Position numbers and translations under genes: made by a program. 43,759 nucleotides of DNA from Flavobacteriales bacterium. GTDB lineage: Bacteria > Bacteroidota > Bacteroidia > Flavobacteriales_D > Sanyastnellaceae. Below, one piece after another: positions 8,130 through 17,116 of this stretch. The notes below the pieces were generated by a model that had not been told where the DNA came from, searched no databases, and worked only from the letters and a program-made list of their open reading frames with translations. The DNA lies in NCBI GenBank assembly GCA_947442505.1, contig CANEVR010000015.1, positions 1-43,759 of the forward strand. Direction: 5' to 3'. Position 1 is the first letter of the stretch. Each line of letters opens with the position of its first letter.

Positions 8130-9404
8130 AATGATTCAGCCTCCAAGATAATACAGTAAGGTTGATAATGAAGTAAGCAACCTTAGCCAATACAAGTACC
8201 AATGTCGCTTGGTATTCATCACATTTCATGTAATAGGCCCCTATTACGGCCCCATAGACAAAGACAAAATGAAGAATATCTAAGGCCAGTGCTACACGCT
8301 GCATCTGTATGCGAAGTGCAACGAATGAGAGCGACGATGTGATGAAATTAAGTGCATACCACAATGTAAGAATCCGCAGGTATGCAATGGCGGGTAACCA
8401 ATTCTCACCGAATACAAATCCCATTGTGGATTCAGGCAGTGAAAAAGCAATAATGACAATAAGCAATGCGATTAAAACAAAAATCCAAAGCGCTTTGTAA
8501 TACTCTTTTTTTAATTCTTTAGGATCTTCAATTTCTGATATCCGTTGAAAGAAAACTTGACTGAAGCTCCCGCTGATTACATTGAGAGGAGCTTGAACCA
8601 CCCTTCTGGAAAGCGCCATCCAACCAATGGCTACAAGACCATAGAAATGGGTGAATATTCCGACATGCGCCCATTGCGCCAATCGATTTAAAATGCTTCC
8701 CCAGATGCTGTAGCAGGGGTAGTCTTTGTAAATTTTTGCTTGTTTAAGTATTTCATTCTTGGTCCATGAGGAGAAGCCTTTGGCTTCTGTTTTAAGAAAA
8801 CTCCAAACGCTGTAAATCCCGCCCAAGCAGATGCCAATGGTTGTTCCCCAGATCAATCCTCCTGCAGAAGGTTGAAAGATTCCTAATGTATATTTAACAG
8901 GCTCGCCAGCGCTGGCATTTAAAACTTTAGAGGTAGCGGCATATTGATATTTTTTTTGACGACTGAACCAATAGTTGGAAATGTTGAAAAGGGCAAATCC
9001 GAAAAGGGATGGTCCCAGAAGCCAGAAGTATTGGCCCATCTCTGGGTTGTTGTAGTAAATAGCAATGGCATCAGAGAAAAGCAATCCAAATACCACAAAA
9101 ATGATACTGCCAAGAAGTGCCAATAAGGTTGAAAGAATTACGATATGACGGGCCTCTTCATTTTTTTTGGGTGCATGATGGCAAACTCATACTTCCCAGT
9201 AATCACCACCACAGCGATATTGAGAATCATGATAAATTGCTCCAACTTTGTAAAATCTTCTGGTGAATAAATCCTACTGAGAATGGGAGTAAAGGCAAGA
9301 ACAATGAGCTGGCCAAAAATTGTCCCAGCCATCAGTGTTTTCATATTTCTAAAGAAATCTGACTTCCAATAGCGGCTATATTTATTTTGAAAATTATGCC
9401 ACAT
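8107..9404 (-). pseudogene. Wzx-type polysaccharide flippase, frameshifted at an A8 run
   Basis: Two adjacent frames make one flippase of about 432 aa. The N-terminal piece (9404 to the stop near 9138) contains MAGTIFGQLIVLAFTPILSR and reaches the typical YEFAI..PKK region. The remaining piece (down to 8107) carries the other polysaccharide_synt/MATE-like membrane segments. The frames join exactly if one extra A is read in the run at 9168..9161: the -1 frame continues PKKNEEARHIVILSTL, as expected of this family. The in-frame reading ends seven codons after the run (ATG AAG AGG CCC GTC ATA TCG TAA). Possible causes are a true frameshift mutation, phase variation or slippage, programmed -1 frameshifting, or a homopolymer sequencing error. 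A second complete flippase lies at 13344-14591. ATG 9404 is preferred to TTG 9410. Confidence 0.85.
9161..9168 (-). other. A8 homopolymer / A AAA AAA slippery heptamer inside wzx
   Basis: On the coding strand the zero-frame codons are CCA AAA AAA ATG, so a canonical -1 slippery heptamer A_AAA_AAA sits exactly where the two flippase frames must be joined. Polymerase slippage adding one A would have the same effect. I see no convincing downstream stem-loop or pseudoknot. Confidence 0.6.
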
Positions 9405-10665
9405 GTTCAATTTCTTTTTTCGATTTGGATTTCAAATAAAGAATGCAAAACGAGATGATGAAAGTAAAAGTAACGATTCCAGATTGTCTTTGTAGAATGG
9501 ATTCAAAAAGGCAGTGAAATCCGAGTAATAATGCAATAGCGGAGATGGCGTAGGAATTGTTTTTTATGCCAATTGCAATGAAATTAACCAGCATCATGAT
9601 AAAGATGCACAATGGAATCCAGCCAATTTCCAATGCCATTTGTAAATATTGGTTGTGTGGATTGTAATGAACTTCCCCATGCTGGTTCATTTGAGCCATT
9701 TGCGGTTGTTGCAGACCAGTCAATCGTTGACTCAAGTGTTGACCAATTTTTGTTGGCCCAACACCCAAAGGATGCTCTTTAATTTCAAGGAAAGAAGCAG
9801 TCCACATGATGAGTCGCACTTCATCACCATTTTGAGATTGTTTTTTATCAGCAATAAATTGAGCTGGATCATTTATGTATTGCGTCAATGCAAGTCTGGT
9901 ATTGTTGAATTCACCTTTAATGAAATCATTTTGGGAAAGCAGCATGATGCCAATAATAGGAAACGCAATCATGAGAAGTTTGAGTTTTATTGGCGTTTCT
10001 TTTTTGATTAAGAAATGAATGAACACCAATCCTGAAGCTGCGGCAATAAACAGGAATCCAGCCATAGAGAAACTCAGGAGAATCATGAGTGTTATGAATG
10101 CTACTAAGATTATCTTGATCCATTGCGGCCAAGATTTCAATGGGTTTTGATTCCAGTTTTCAATCAGTAGAAGCAGTGCGATGGTCGCAGTTGCTGAGAA
10201 ATAAGTTGGATGGTTGATGCAGATGTTACTGGAAGTATACGAGGTGAGTGTGACTCCAATGGTAAGACAAGCATATATAGCCTTGGCTATGCCCATCATA
10301 GAGGCAATGATTACACCCGTTGTTAGACCAAAGACGATGTATTTTTTTTCTAATTTGAATTGAGGTACAAAGGAGAAGATGATTGGAAAGATTAGCCACG
10401 ATAACTTGTATTCTATTTGCTTGGGGCTAATGTCATCATTCCAAAAAATTACGCTGTAAATGAAATAAAAGGAATACAGCAACGTCCAGGACCATTGAGT
10501 GAAATGCCATTGAAATTGCAAATGACCTCTTCTCCAGGCTAATATGACAAAAACAAAAAGAGGGAGAAGGCCAAGTAAAACCAACTTGGAATAAGCACCG
10601 ATTAGCAAGGCGCAGAAACCGAGCAAATAGTGATATGTCCTAGATATATTAGTGGGTTGGTTCAC
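9394..10665 (-). CDS. O-antigen ligase / Wzy-type polymerase family membrane protein
   Basis: A 423-aa polytopic inner-membrane protein with roughly 10-11 hydrophobic segments. It has a large periplasmic loop ending in YNPHNQYLQMALEIGW (about residues 330-345), which matches the Wzy_C/WaaL signature H-N-x-[YF]-L. Family members either ligate O-antigen to lipid A-core or polymerise repeat units, and sequence alone does not separate the two. The start is GTG at 10665, overlapping the upstream GT4 stop as GTGA; no in-frame ATG occurs before the first membrane segments. It overlaps the flippase start by about 11 bases. The block's second polytopic polymerase candidate is at 11630-13273. Confidence 0.88.
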   Translation of the reverse strand: MNQPTNISRTYHYLLGFCALLIGAYSKLVLLGLLPLFVFVILAWRRGHLQFQWHFTQWSWTLLYSFYFIYSVIFWNDDISPKQIEYKLSWLIFPIIFSFVPQFKLEKKYIVFGLTTGVIIASMMGIAKAIYACLTIGVTLTSYTSSNICINHPTYFSATATIALLLLIENWNQNPLKSWPQWIKIILVAFITLMILLSFSMAGFLFIAAASGLVFIHFLIKKETPIKLKLLMIAFPIIGIMLLSQNDFIKGEFNNTRLALTQYINDPAQFIADKKQSQNGDEVRLIMWTASFLEIKEHPLGVGPTKIGQHLSQRLTGLQQPQMAQMNQHGEVHYNPHNQYLQMALEIGWIPLCIFIMMLVNFIAIGIKNNSYAISAIALLLGFHCLFESILQRQSGIVTFTFIISFCILYLKSKSKKEIEHVA

Positions 10666-11633
10666 TTATTACTATTTATAGTTTTATACAGTTCAATGAT
10701 TTGATGGATGACGGTTACTGAATCCAATTGATCTTTCATGAGTTTGTCGCGACCATTTGTACTCAGATTCTTACGTTCAAAAATGTACTCCATCTTGGTT
10801 ACAATATCAGAAACTTCTTGTGGTACTATAAAACAATTGTCGACATCGTTTATTCGTTGTGATACGTCTCCCACAGCAACACTCACGATGGGTATTTGGC
10901 AGGCCAATGCTTCTTTGATAACCATCGGACTTCCCTCACTGTCTGAACACAGCAATAATGCATCACAGGCATTCAAATACACGGGGATCTCATCTGGATG
11001 TATATTCCCATTTAGCGATAGTAATTCAACTGAATGGTTTGCGGACAGTTCTTTTACAACTTTTTCAGCGATGTCAAGTCTTTTGACAATGGGGTTGTTG
11101 GCGTTGAAGAATATATATCGAGTGCCGGATGAGAGCTGTAGTTTCATTTTGCACTCCTCTCGGTTCAATGGTTTAAAAATTCTAATGTCTATGCCACAAG
11201 GGATGATGTGCGCTTTTTCTTTTCCCAAAGGCAGTAGATCAAATATTTTTTGACTAACACAAATGATTCCGTTGGCACGTTCTGCGGATTTTTTACTCAT
11301 CCACTTTCCTAACTTTTCTCGCCATTGGGGCACATCTGCCGTATGGTTGATATCACTGCCTTGAAAGGTGATGACCATTGGATGGTGATGAAAAAGACTT
11401 GAAAAATAGGCTGTATATGTTCCGTAATGTGCGTGAATCAAGTGCGGTTGAAAGGTGCTTATTTTTTTTTGGTAAGCAATCAGTTGTTGCAGGAAGTGTA
11501 TCGGAGAAATTTTAGTATTGAAAAAGAAAATCTCGCATTCATGTCCCTCTAGAATTAAATCCTGCACTTGTCTTTTGGCAAATACAAATGCTGAAGGCGA
11601 TGGATGATATGGGATGATGTGCAGAATTTTCAT
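10662..11633 (-). CDS. Glycosyltransferase family 4 (GT-B)
   Basis: A 323-aa GT-B glycosyltransferase. The N-terminal half begins MKILHIIPYHPSPSAFVFAK and has HAHYGTYTAYF; the C-terminal half contains the E-x7-E type donor site in the region CSDSEGSPMVIKEALACQIP. This is the usual GT4 Glycos_transf_1 pattern. It is somewhat short for the family (350-400 aa) because the linker regions are compact. Cytosolic, with no membrane span. Start and stop overlap both neighbours by 4 bases (ATGA and GTGA), a strong sign of one operon. It probably adds one sugar of the repeat unit. Confidence 0.9.
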   Translation of the reverse strand: MKILHIIPYHPSPSAFVFAKRQVQDLILEGHECEIFFFNTKISPIHFLQQLIAYQKKISTFQPHLIHAHYGTYTAYFSSLFHHHPMVITFQGSDINHTADVPQWREKLGKWMSKKSAERANGIICVSQKIFDLLPLGKEKAHIIPCGIDIRIFKPLNREECKMKLQLSSGTRYIFFNANNPIVKRLDIAEKVVKELSANHSVELLSLNGNIHPDEIPVYLNACDALLLCSDSEGSPMVIKEALACQIPIVSVAVGDVSQRINDVDNCFIVPQEVSDIVTKMEYIFERKNLSTNGRDKLMKDQLDSVTVIHQIIELYKTINSNK

Positions 11634-13273
11634 GACCGTAATCTATTCTGTATTTGTTGTATCAAAGTGTAACCCCATATCAGACCCAACGGAATGATGA
11701 TGCCTTCATATAAGATAGATTTGACACCTTCCGGTCCTGAACGAATCAACATTGCTCCAAAACAGGTAATCAAGGAAAAAATAAAAATGGCTGTATTGCC
11801 AGGGAAATGTTTCCAAATCTTGGAGCCAATGAGTAAAGGACTCATGAGAATTAGCCCAATGAATATGGGGCCAAGTAGTATTCCAATCAACCCAAAATTA
11901 ATGTACCATGCTGTAATGTGATTGATGGTGAAGCCCTGGTCTTTCGGCAATTTCAGTTGCTCAGCATAATAACCATATACATCTTGCGGCCTTTCTTTTT
12001 GAATGAATGAAGGAATAAATGAGTAAACCAGATTTTTAAAACTGATACCCAATTTTATTGGCACGTTGTAATGTATGACACCATACATAGAGAAATGTCC
12101 AGCAAACAATTCATTGCTGAATACGATACCTGTGATGGCTCTGAAAAGTTTTTCGGCTAATCCGCTTTGCTGATAGGCTTTTGAGATATGCGGATTGGGG
12201 ACTTTGTATTTCTTTCCCTTCAAGACGATAAACTCTTGATCGATTTTTCGCTGAGCTTCAAAATCTTTAATGCGCAGCGTAATGGTGTCTTGCTGAATGA
12301 CGAAAGTGGTATCTCGGGCATTTTTTCTTTCGATAATGGTATGGCTTAATTGGGCATTGTGATGTCCGATGAAAGTTCGTTCCTCACGAAAGGTAGCTGC
12401 ATCATTTACATTTTGCGCAGAGCTCATGACTGTGGTGATACCCAATGATCTGCCCACAACTGGAGATAAGCTGCGGAATGGATCATTCAGGAAAAGGATA
12501 ACCATCCAAATAGCCAAAACACAACCATAGGTTCGCCATTGGCTTACTATTTTTTGATGCGGATATGATATGAATAAGATGGTGGTTAATCCGCACAGAA
12601 ATGCCTCATGCCGAGATCCAATAAAAATCAGATAAAATTGTCCTAGGCCAAAAACAACCCAATAGAAAATGGAAAGTGAGAAATGTTGATTGTTTTTGAT
12701 TTTATTTCTCAAACCCATTGCCAGAGGGATTGTCAAGCAAACCATCATTATCCAGCATGCCAGCTGATGAAGAGAGTAGTAGGGGACATGCGGTGATCGA
12801 ATGTTGAGGTAAACAGATTCATTCAAAATCAAAGAATAGGCAATGACATCATAGACAATCAGGATGGAAATGGCCAGAAAGAGCAATGCGATGAATGAAT
12901 AAAAATTTTCATTTTTCGTTTTAGCGTTTTGGGAATTTTCATCTCCATTTGAATGCTTGGGGATGAGAAGAAGTATTACCGTTTGGAGTATGATTATGAA
13001 TCCTCCGATGATCCAGATACTCATCAAATAGTCGATGTCCAGTTGAACCATGAACATCTTTTCCAGCAAGTAATGATAGTGTATTCCTATTTTTTCGCCA
13101 AGTTTCGTGGTTTGATCAAAGACAAAAAACCAAGCTCCTGCCAATGACCAATAATAGAAGATGCCGATAAAAATGGGGAAGACGATGTTGGGGCTCTTAT
13201 GCCAAATGCGACGCTGCATTTTCCACATCACAATGGTCAGCAAGGATAGCGATAATAGGATGAGGGTATTCAA
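11630..13273 (-). CDS. Polytopic membrane protein, putative polysaccharide polymerase
   Basis: A 547-aa protein with about 11 membrane segments: eight in the first 300 residues and three near the C-terminus. The two sets are separated by a soluble loop of roughly 130 residues rich in charged amino acids (from LSPVVGRSLG to YGYYAEQLKLP). The arrangement resembles O-antigen/exopolysaccharide polymerases, and its position between glycosyltransferase and flippase genes agrees, but I see no unambiguous Wzy_C motif. The start is TTG at 13273: an upstream TAA leaves no ATG, and the first in-frame ATG (residue 16) would cut away the first membrane helix. About 70 bases separate it from the upstream flippase, the widest gap in this block. 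Confidence 0.8.
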   Translation of the reverse strand: MNTLILLSLSLLTIVMWKMQRRIWHKSPNIVFPIFIGIFYYWSLAGAWFFVFDQTTKLGEKIGIHYHYLLEKMFMVQLDIDYLMSIWIIGGFIIILQTVILLLIPKHSNGDENSQNAKTKNENFYSFIALLFLAISILIVYDVIAYSLILNESVYLNIRSPHVPYYSLHQLACWIMMVCLTIPLAMGLRNKIKNNQHFSLSIFYWVVFGLGQFYLIFIGSRHEAFLCGLTTILFISYPHQKIVSQWRTYGCVLAIWMVILFLNDPFRSLSPVVGRSLGITTVMSSAQNVNDAATFREERTFIGHHNAQLSHTIIERKNARDTTFVIQQDTITLRIKDFEAQRKIDQEFIVLKGKKYKVPNPHISKAYQQSGLAEKLFRAITGIVFSNELFAGHFSMYGVIHYNVPIKLGISFKNLVYSFIPSFIQKERPQDVYGYYAEQLKLPKDQGFTINHITAWYINFGLIGILLGPIFIGLILMSPLLIGSKIWKHFPGNTAIFIFSLITCFGAMLIRSGPEGVKSILYEGIIIPLGLIWGYTLIQQIQNRLRS

Positions 13274-13343
13274 ATGCTTTGGTTTTAAGTGCTGTTAAAT
13301 TAGTAAACGACCAATTCCAAAAGCGGGAACTTTTTAAAGCTTA

Positions 13344-14591
13344 TTAAAAGTCTTTTTTTGATTGTTTTAAATACCAGAAGTAGGTAAACAGCAAAATCAA
13401 AGTACCACTTAGCGAATACAAGATGAGGCCGATTGTGATGGAGTGCAAATAGCTTCCAATCAATAGACTGATTCCTTTAAGCATGATATCCATCAAAGAG
13501 ATGAAAAAGGCAGTCCTTTGTTTGTTTTCCAGTATGGCAACAAATGAGAATGGTGTTACAGCAAATTGAAGTACAAACCATGGAGACAATATACGAGCGA
13601 TTTCACCAGCCTCTCTCCAGGGCTCTCCCAAGAAAAATGCAAATAATGGTGGACCAAAAAAGAATAAAACACACCCGATGCATCCACCAACGATGAAGAG
13701 TAATTTGGCAGTTTTGGTAATTAACCAATGGTAGTCTTTTTGCTGACTGTGCAGTTGTGAAGCATTGTTGTAATGAACAACAAAAATGGTATTGCTGATC
13801 AGTGTAATAGGGGATTGAAGAATGCGCCAGCACAGATAAAAAAGACCTGGATAGGGTTCATCAAATAGCGCATAAATAATAAAGATAGTTCCACTCAATT
13901 GCAGTGTCTCTATTAATCCTTGCGGCGTGCTGTATAGTATGTAGGATTTGAATTCTTTTAATGAAGTAGTCCAACTTTCTTTTTCAGCATTTTTTAAAAG
14001 CATTTTTCCGTTCCCTACCAATAATGTCAATGCTCCAGCCATTTGACCAATAAGCATTCCGACTATCAATCCAGTGCTTCCCCATAGCATCCAACCAAGA
14101 ATAGCAGAGGCTGATTGCAAAACAAGATTATTGATGATTCGATACAAACCACTTTTCCGATACTGATTTTCTCTTGTGCTGAGGAAATATAAAATTTGCG
14201 GTATGCTCACGGATAAAATTCCAAGCGGAATCCAAATGAGGATATTGGTGTTTTGAAGCCAATCAGTAGTCCATCCAATGAATACAAGTAAAGAAATCAA
14301 AAGCGTGATGATTACTGAACTTTTTATTGCGGTATAGGCTGTTTTAAATCTTTTTTCTGAGTTGTGTTGGTGCGGAATGGCGAACTCAATTCTAAAAGTG
14401 GAGAAGACCGCCAATGGAACAATCCAAGCGTAGAAAAGGGAAAAGACGGAATAATCTTCTGTAGTAAACACCCTAGATAATATGGGCATGAACAAATAAG
14501 AGATGGCCTGTCCGATTCCAGCAGAGCCTGCAAGAAGAGCACTTTGCCCTAACTTAAGTTCCTTGATTTTATGGGTGATGATTGAGAACAA
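13344..14591 (-). CDS. Wzx-type oligosaccharide flippase
   Basis: A 415-aa inner-membrane protein of the polysaccharide_synt/MVF superfamily that flips undecaprenyl-linked repeat units to the periplasm. It has about 12 hydrophobic segments and the typical N-terminus with SALLAGSAGIGQAISYLFMPILSRVFTTEDY, followed by FRIEFAIPHQ. The start is TTG at 14591 because the preceding in-frame codons are TGA then CAT and no ATG occurs before the first membrane helix is complete. It is intact, unlike the second flippase at 8107-9404. It follows aroE by 21 bases with no terminator, so read-through from the upstream genes is likely. Confidence 0.88.
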   Translation of the reverse strand: MFSIITHKIKELKLGQSALLAGSAGIGQAISYLFMPILSRVFTTEDYSVFSLFYAWIVPLAVFSTFRIEFAIPHQHNSEKRFKTAYTAIKSSVIITLLISLLVFIGWTTDWLQNTNILIWIPLGILSVSIPQILYFLSTRENQYRKSGLYRIINNLVLQSASAILGWMLWGSTGLIVGMLIGQMAGALTLLVGNGKMLLKNAEKESWTTSLKEFKSYILYSTPQGLIETLQLSGTIFIIYALFDEPYPGLFYLCWRILQSPITLISNTIFVVHYNNASQLHSQQKDYHWLITKTAKLLFIVGGCIGCVLFFFGPPLFAFFLGEPWREAGEIARILSPWFVLQFAVTPFSFVAILENKQRTAFFISLMDIMLKGISLLIGSYLHSITIGLILYSLSGTLILLFTYFWYLKQSKKDF

Positions 14592-14612
14592 ATGTCAAAG
14601 ATTTCAGTAAAA

Positions 14613-15353
14613 TTAAGTCAACTTTTGTTTCCAAAAATCCCAAGACAAATCGGCTTGAATTTCTAACATGCGTATTCCATTTTGCACCTGACATCCTTTT
14701 TCGATCCCTTTCTTTAAGAATGCTGTTTCAGAAGGGTTGTAGACCAAATCAAAAAGATAATGTTGGTGGGTTAATCCTTCATAGGGAAGAGCTGGCAAAG
14801 TATCTGTATCTGGCCAGGTTCCCAATGGAGTGCACTGTACAATCAGCGGAAAATGCACCAAGCTGCTGGCATCAATGTCGTGGTATCCCAAATGGTTCTT
14901 TTGGTGTGGAGTTCGGGTTAAATAAAAAACAGCAATGCCCTTACTCTCCAAGACATGGGTAACGGCTTTTGATGCGCCTCCAGTTCCAACGATTAAAGCC
15001 CTTGGATAGTGGTTTTCCAAAAAAGGCAAGATGCTTTTTTCAAAACCTCCGATGTCGGTGTTGTGACCAATCCAAGTGTTGTTTTTGATAACAACACAAT
15101 TTACAGCTCCAACCGCAACCGCTTCATCGGTCAGTTGGTCCAAAAATGGAATGATCTCTTCTTTATAGGGAATGGTAACATTGAATCCGTTGAGCCCCTT
15201 TGCAGTAATGACATTGTGTATATCCTTCAAATCGTCAACCTCTATCTTTTCATAGGAATGAGGAAGAGAAAGGAAATGAAACTTGTTGTGAAAGTATTCA
15301 GGTGAAAAGCTGTGTTCTAGGGATTTCCCCAGTATTCCAAATTTCCAAATCAT
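14613..15353 (-). CDS. aroE: Shikimate dehydrogenase (NADP+)
   Basis: AroE reduces 3-dehydroshikimate to shikimate in aromatic amino-acid synthesis. The 246-aa protein has the shikimate-binding serines in EHSFSPEY (Ser15, Ser17), the catalytic Lys64 in NVTIPYKEE, Asn85 in GAVNCV, the catalytic Asp100 in GHNTDIGGF, and the NADP Rossmann loop GTGGASKA near residues 123-130. It is slightly shorter than the 270-aa enterobacterial enzyme. Start ATG 15353 overlaps the DedA gene stop by 4 bases. It is a housekeeping gene in the middle of the long minus-strand block and gives no specific hint for the polysaccharide genes. Confidence 0.96.
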   Translation of the reverse strand: MIWKFGILGKSLEHSFSPEYFHNKFHFLSLPHSYEKIEVDDLKDIHNVITAKGLNGFNVTIPYKEEIIPFLDQLTDEAVAVGAVNCVVIKNNTWIGHNTDIGGFEKSILPFLENHYPRALIVGTGGASKAVTHVLESKGIAVFYLTRTPHQKNHLGYHDIDASSLVHFPLIVQCTPLGTWPDTDTLPALPYEGLTHQHYLFDLVYNPSETAFLKKGIEKGCQVQNGIRMLEIQADLSWDFWKQKLT

Positions 15354-16012
15354 TTTGATTTTCCAATCAAATGTTTGATGTATGCCAAAATCATCGGCAA
15401 GATGGAAAGGAAAATAATGATTAGCACCACAGCTTCGAAATGAGCTTTAACCCACTCATGTGATCCCAGAATATAACCGGCTATGGTCATGGAAGAAATC
15501 CACAAAATCCCTCCCATAATGTCATAAGGCATGAATTTTTTCTTGAAATCCATGTTGCCAACGCCTGCTACAAATGGCGTGAAAGTTCTTACAATTGGAA
15601 CAAATCGAGCCAATACAATGGCTTTGGTTCCATATTGATCAAAGAAAGCTTGCGTTTTGGAAATGTAACTTTCTTTCACCAGCGCTTTTCCACCAACTTT
15701 CCATCGGATCACTTTAGATCCAGCATACTTTCCTATGAAATAATTGCTGTGGTCTCCGGCTATAGCAGCAACAGAAAGCAGCGCAATCAAAGGAAAAAGG
15801 GATAGGGCAGGATTGGGGTCGTCAGCCATTCGGGCGCAAATGGCTCCAACGGCAAACAGCAATGAGTCACCCGGTAAAAATGGCATGATGACCAAACCTG
15901 TTTCTACGAAAATGATCATGAATAAGATGAAGTACAACGAACTTCCATAAATCTGAAGCCAAGCATCCAGGTGGTCATTGATGTGTAATAAAATGTCCAA
16001 TAATTCACTCAT
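15350..16012 (-). CDS. DedA-family membrane protein
   Basis: A 220-aa inner-membrane protein of the DedA/SNARE-associated family. Some members flip undecaprenyl phosphate or other phospholipids across the inner membrane. The signature segments are present: PFLPGDSLLFAVG near residue 44 and ARFVPIVRTFTPFVAGVGNM near 130, with hydrophobic segments on both sides. It overlaps rhodanese and aroE by 4 bases each. Undecaprenyl-phosphate recycling would fit the polysaccharide genes downstream, but that link is inference and DedA substrates cannot be assigned from sequence. Confidence 0.92.
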   Translation of the reverse strand: MSELLDILLHINDHLDAWLQIYGSSLYFILFMIIFVETGLVIMPFLPGDSLLFAVGAICARMADDPNPALSLFPLIALLSVAAIAGDHSNYFIGKYAGSKVIRWKVGGKALVKESYISKTQAFFDQYGTKAIVLARFVPIVRTFTPFVAGVGNMDFKKKFMPYDIMGGILWISSMTIAGYILGSHEWVKAHFEAVVLIIIFLSILPMILAYIKHLIGKSK

Positions 16013-16323
16013 GATGCACAGTTTTGTTCAGGTAAGTATAATTCAACAAAGTTTTGAATTCCACCCTCTAGGGAATGGATATTGTTGCGTAAAAGTTTTT
16101 GACGCAATGCAAATACTACAGCATCGCTTCTTTTTCCACTGTTGCAATGAATGACAACATCTCCATCTTGTATTTTATCCAACTGATTCATAACATGAGC
16201 CATAGCGATGGGGTGCCCGTTCAAAGTGCAATTTTCTATTTCATATTGCTCCCGAATGTCAATCAGTTGGTGTGGCTTACCATCATCCAACCATTGCTTA
16301 TATGTTTGCGCTGAAATATGCAT
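16009..16323 (-). CDS. Single-domain rhodanese-like sulfurtransferase
   Basis: A cytosolic 104-aa rhodanese domain. The start of the fold is IDIREQYEIE, and the active-site loop HCNSGKRS carries the persulfide-forming Cys60 with a six-residue loop, the size typical of sulfurtransferases. The substrate is unknown. It lies 4 bases after the phosphosulfolactate synthase homologue and overlaps the DedA gene, so it is co-transcribed. Closeness to another sulfur-linked gene may mean a shared sulfur-transfer task, but single-domain rhodaneses are common in unrelated operons. Confidence 0.93.
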   Translation of the reverse strand: MHISAQTYKQWLDDGKPHQLIDIREQYEIENCTLNGHPIAMAHVMNQLDKIQDGDVVIHCNSGKRSDAVVFALRQKLLRNNIHSLEGGIQNFVELYLPEQNCAS

Positions 16324-16327
16324 GGTG

Positions 16328-17113
16328 TTATTGTTTCATTTTGGTGACAATTTCTTCAGGCAGAAATTGGAAGAATGTATCTCCTCGCAATCCTGTTCTC
16401 AAACATTCAAGCGGGATTACTTCGTTTTCTGCAATGTTTCCCAAATTCACATTGGGGCCCATGTGCTGAATGAAATATACTTGCTGTGCTTTTTTTGGAG
16501 CTTCCCAAATGATGTTTTCCATTTTTACCTTCTGAAGGATACGGTTGATGAGCATCACATGCGCTTGTCCATTGGGTCGATAAATGCCAACAGTACCGCT
16601 CTCACGAGCTTCTGCAATTACCTTCCAACTGCCTGCTTGTAATTCTGTTTGCATCATTTTAATCCACTTGCTGGGTGATATCAGAATTCCTTCCTCTTTT
16701 GATCCCACTTCAGAAAGGACTGTAAAGTCTTTTGCCAAATCTTCAATCCAGCTGCATTTGATGTCATGCGCAATTGAAATTGATCCATCAGAAACTTCAA
16801 TTGTAGTGAGGTTCAAGTCACTGACATACTTTTTGTAAGCGTCAATTTTATTTCTCACCACAAAGGCCTCAAACAAAGTTCCACCCAAATAAACTTTCAT
16901 GCCAGCATTATGGTAAAGCTTGATTTTTTCTTTCAAGTTATTGCTGAAGGCTGAAGTCCCAAAACCGAGTTTTACTATATCAACATAGTCACTTGAAGAG
17001 TTGATGAGATCTTCCGCTTGACGGATGGAAAGTCCTTTGTCCATAACCATCGTTAAGCCGTCTTGTCTTGGTCTGGTGGGTCTTTGAGGTATAAAGTCTA
17101 AATCGTAATTCAT
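16328..17113 (-). CDS. Phosphosulfolactate synthase family protein (ComA-like)
   Basis: A 261-aa TIM-barrel protein of the ComA family, which adds sulfite to phosphoenolpyruvate to form (2R)-phosphosulfolactate, the first step of methanogen coenzyme M synthesis. Visible family segments are VDIVKLGFGTSAF (Lys48), YLGGTLFEAF near 75-84, TIEVSDGSI near 104-112, SEVGSKE and VIAEARESGTVGIY near 165-178. Bacterial homologues exist, including one in Bacillus. A Bacteroidota member cannot be serving methanogenesis; supply of sulfolactate or cysteate, for example towards sulfonolipids, is speculative. comB and comC homologues are not in the window. The gene starts 3 bases after the TPR gene. Confidence 0.9.
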   Translation of the reverse strand: MNYDLDFIPQRPTRPRQDGLTMVMDKGLSIRQAEDLINSSSDYVDIVKLGFGTSAFSNNLKEKIKLYHNAGMKVYLGGTLFEAFVVRNKIDAYKKYVSDLNLTTIEVSDGSISIAHDIKCSWIEDLAKDFTVLSEVGSKEEGILISPSKWIKMMQTELQAGSWKVIAEARESGTVGIYRPNGQAHVMLINRILQKVKMENIIWEAPKKAQQVYFIQHMGPNVNLGNIAENEVIPLECLRTGLRGDTFFQFLPEEIVTKMKQ

Positions 17114-17116
17114 TTT

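Noticed and set aside
9138-9410. A separate 90-aa membrane protein
   Set aside because: It is the N-terminal part of the flippase; the frame continues after a one-base shift at the A8 run.
10738-11253. A plus-strand protein of 171 aa
   Set aside because: It lies opposite the GT4 gene, has no promoter and no recognisable domain; it is a shadow of the coding frame.
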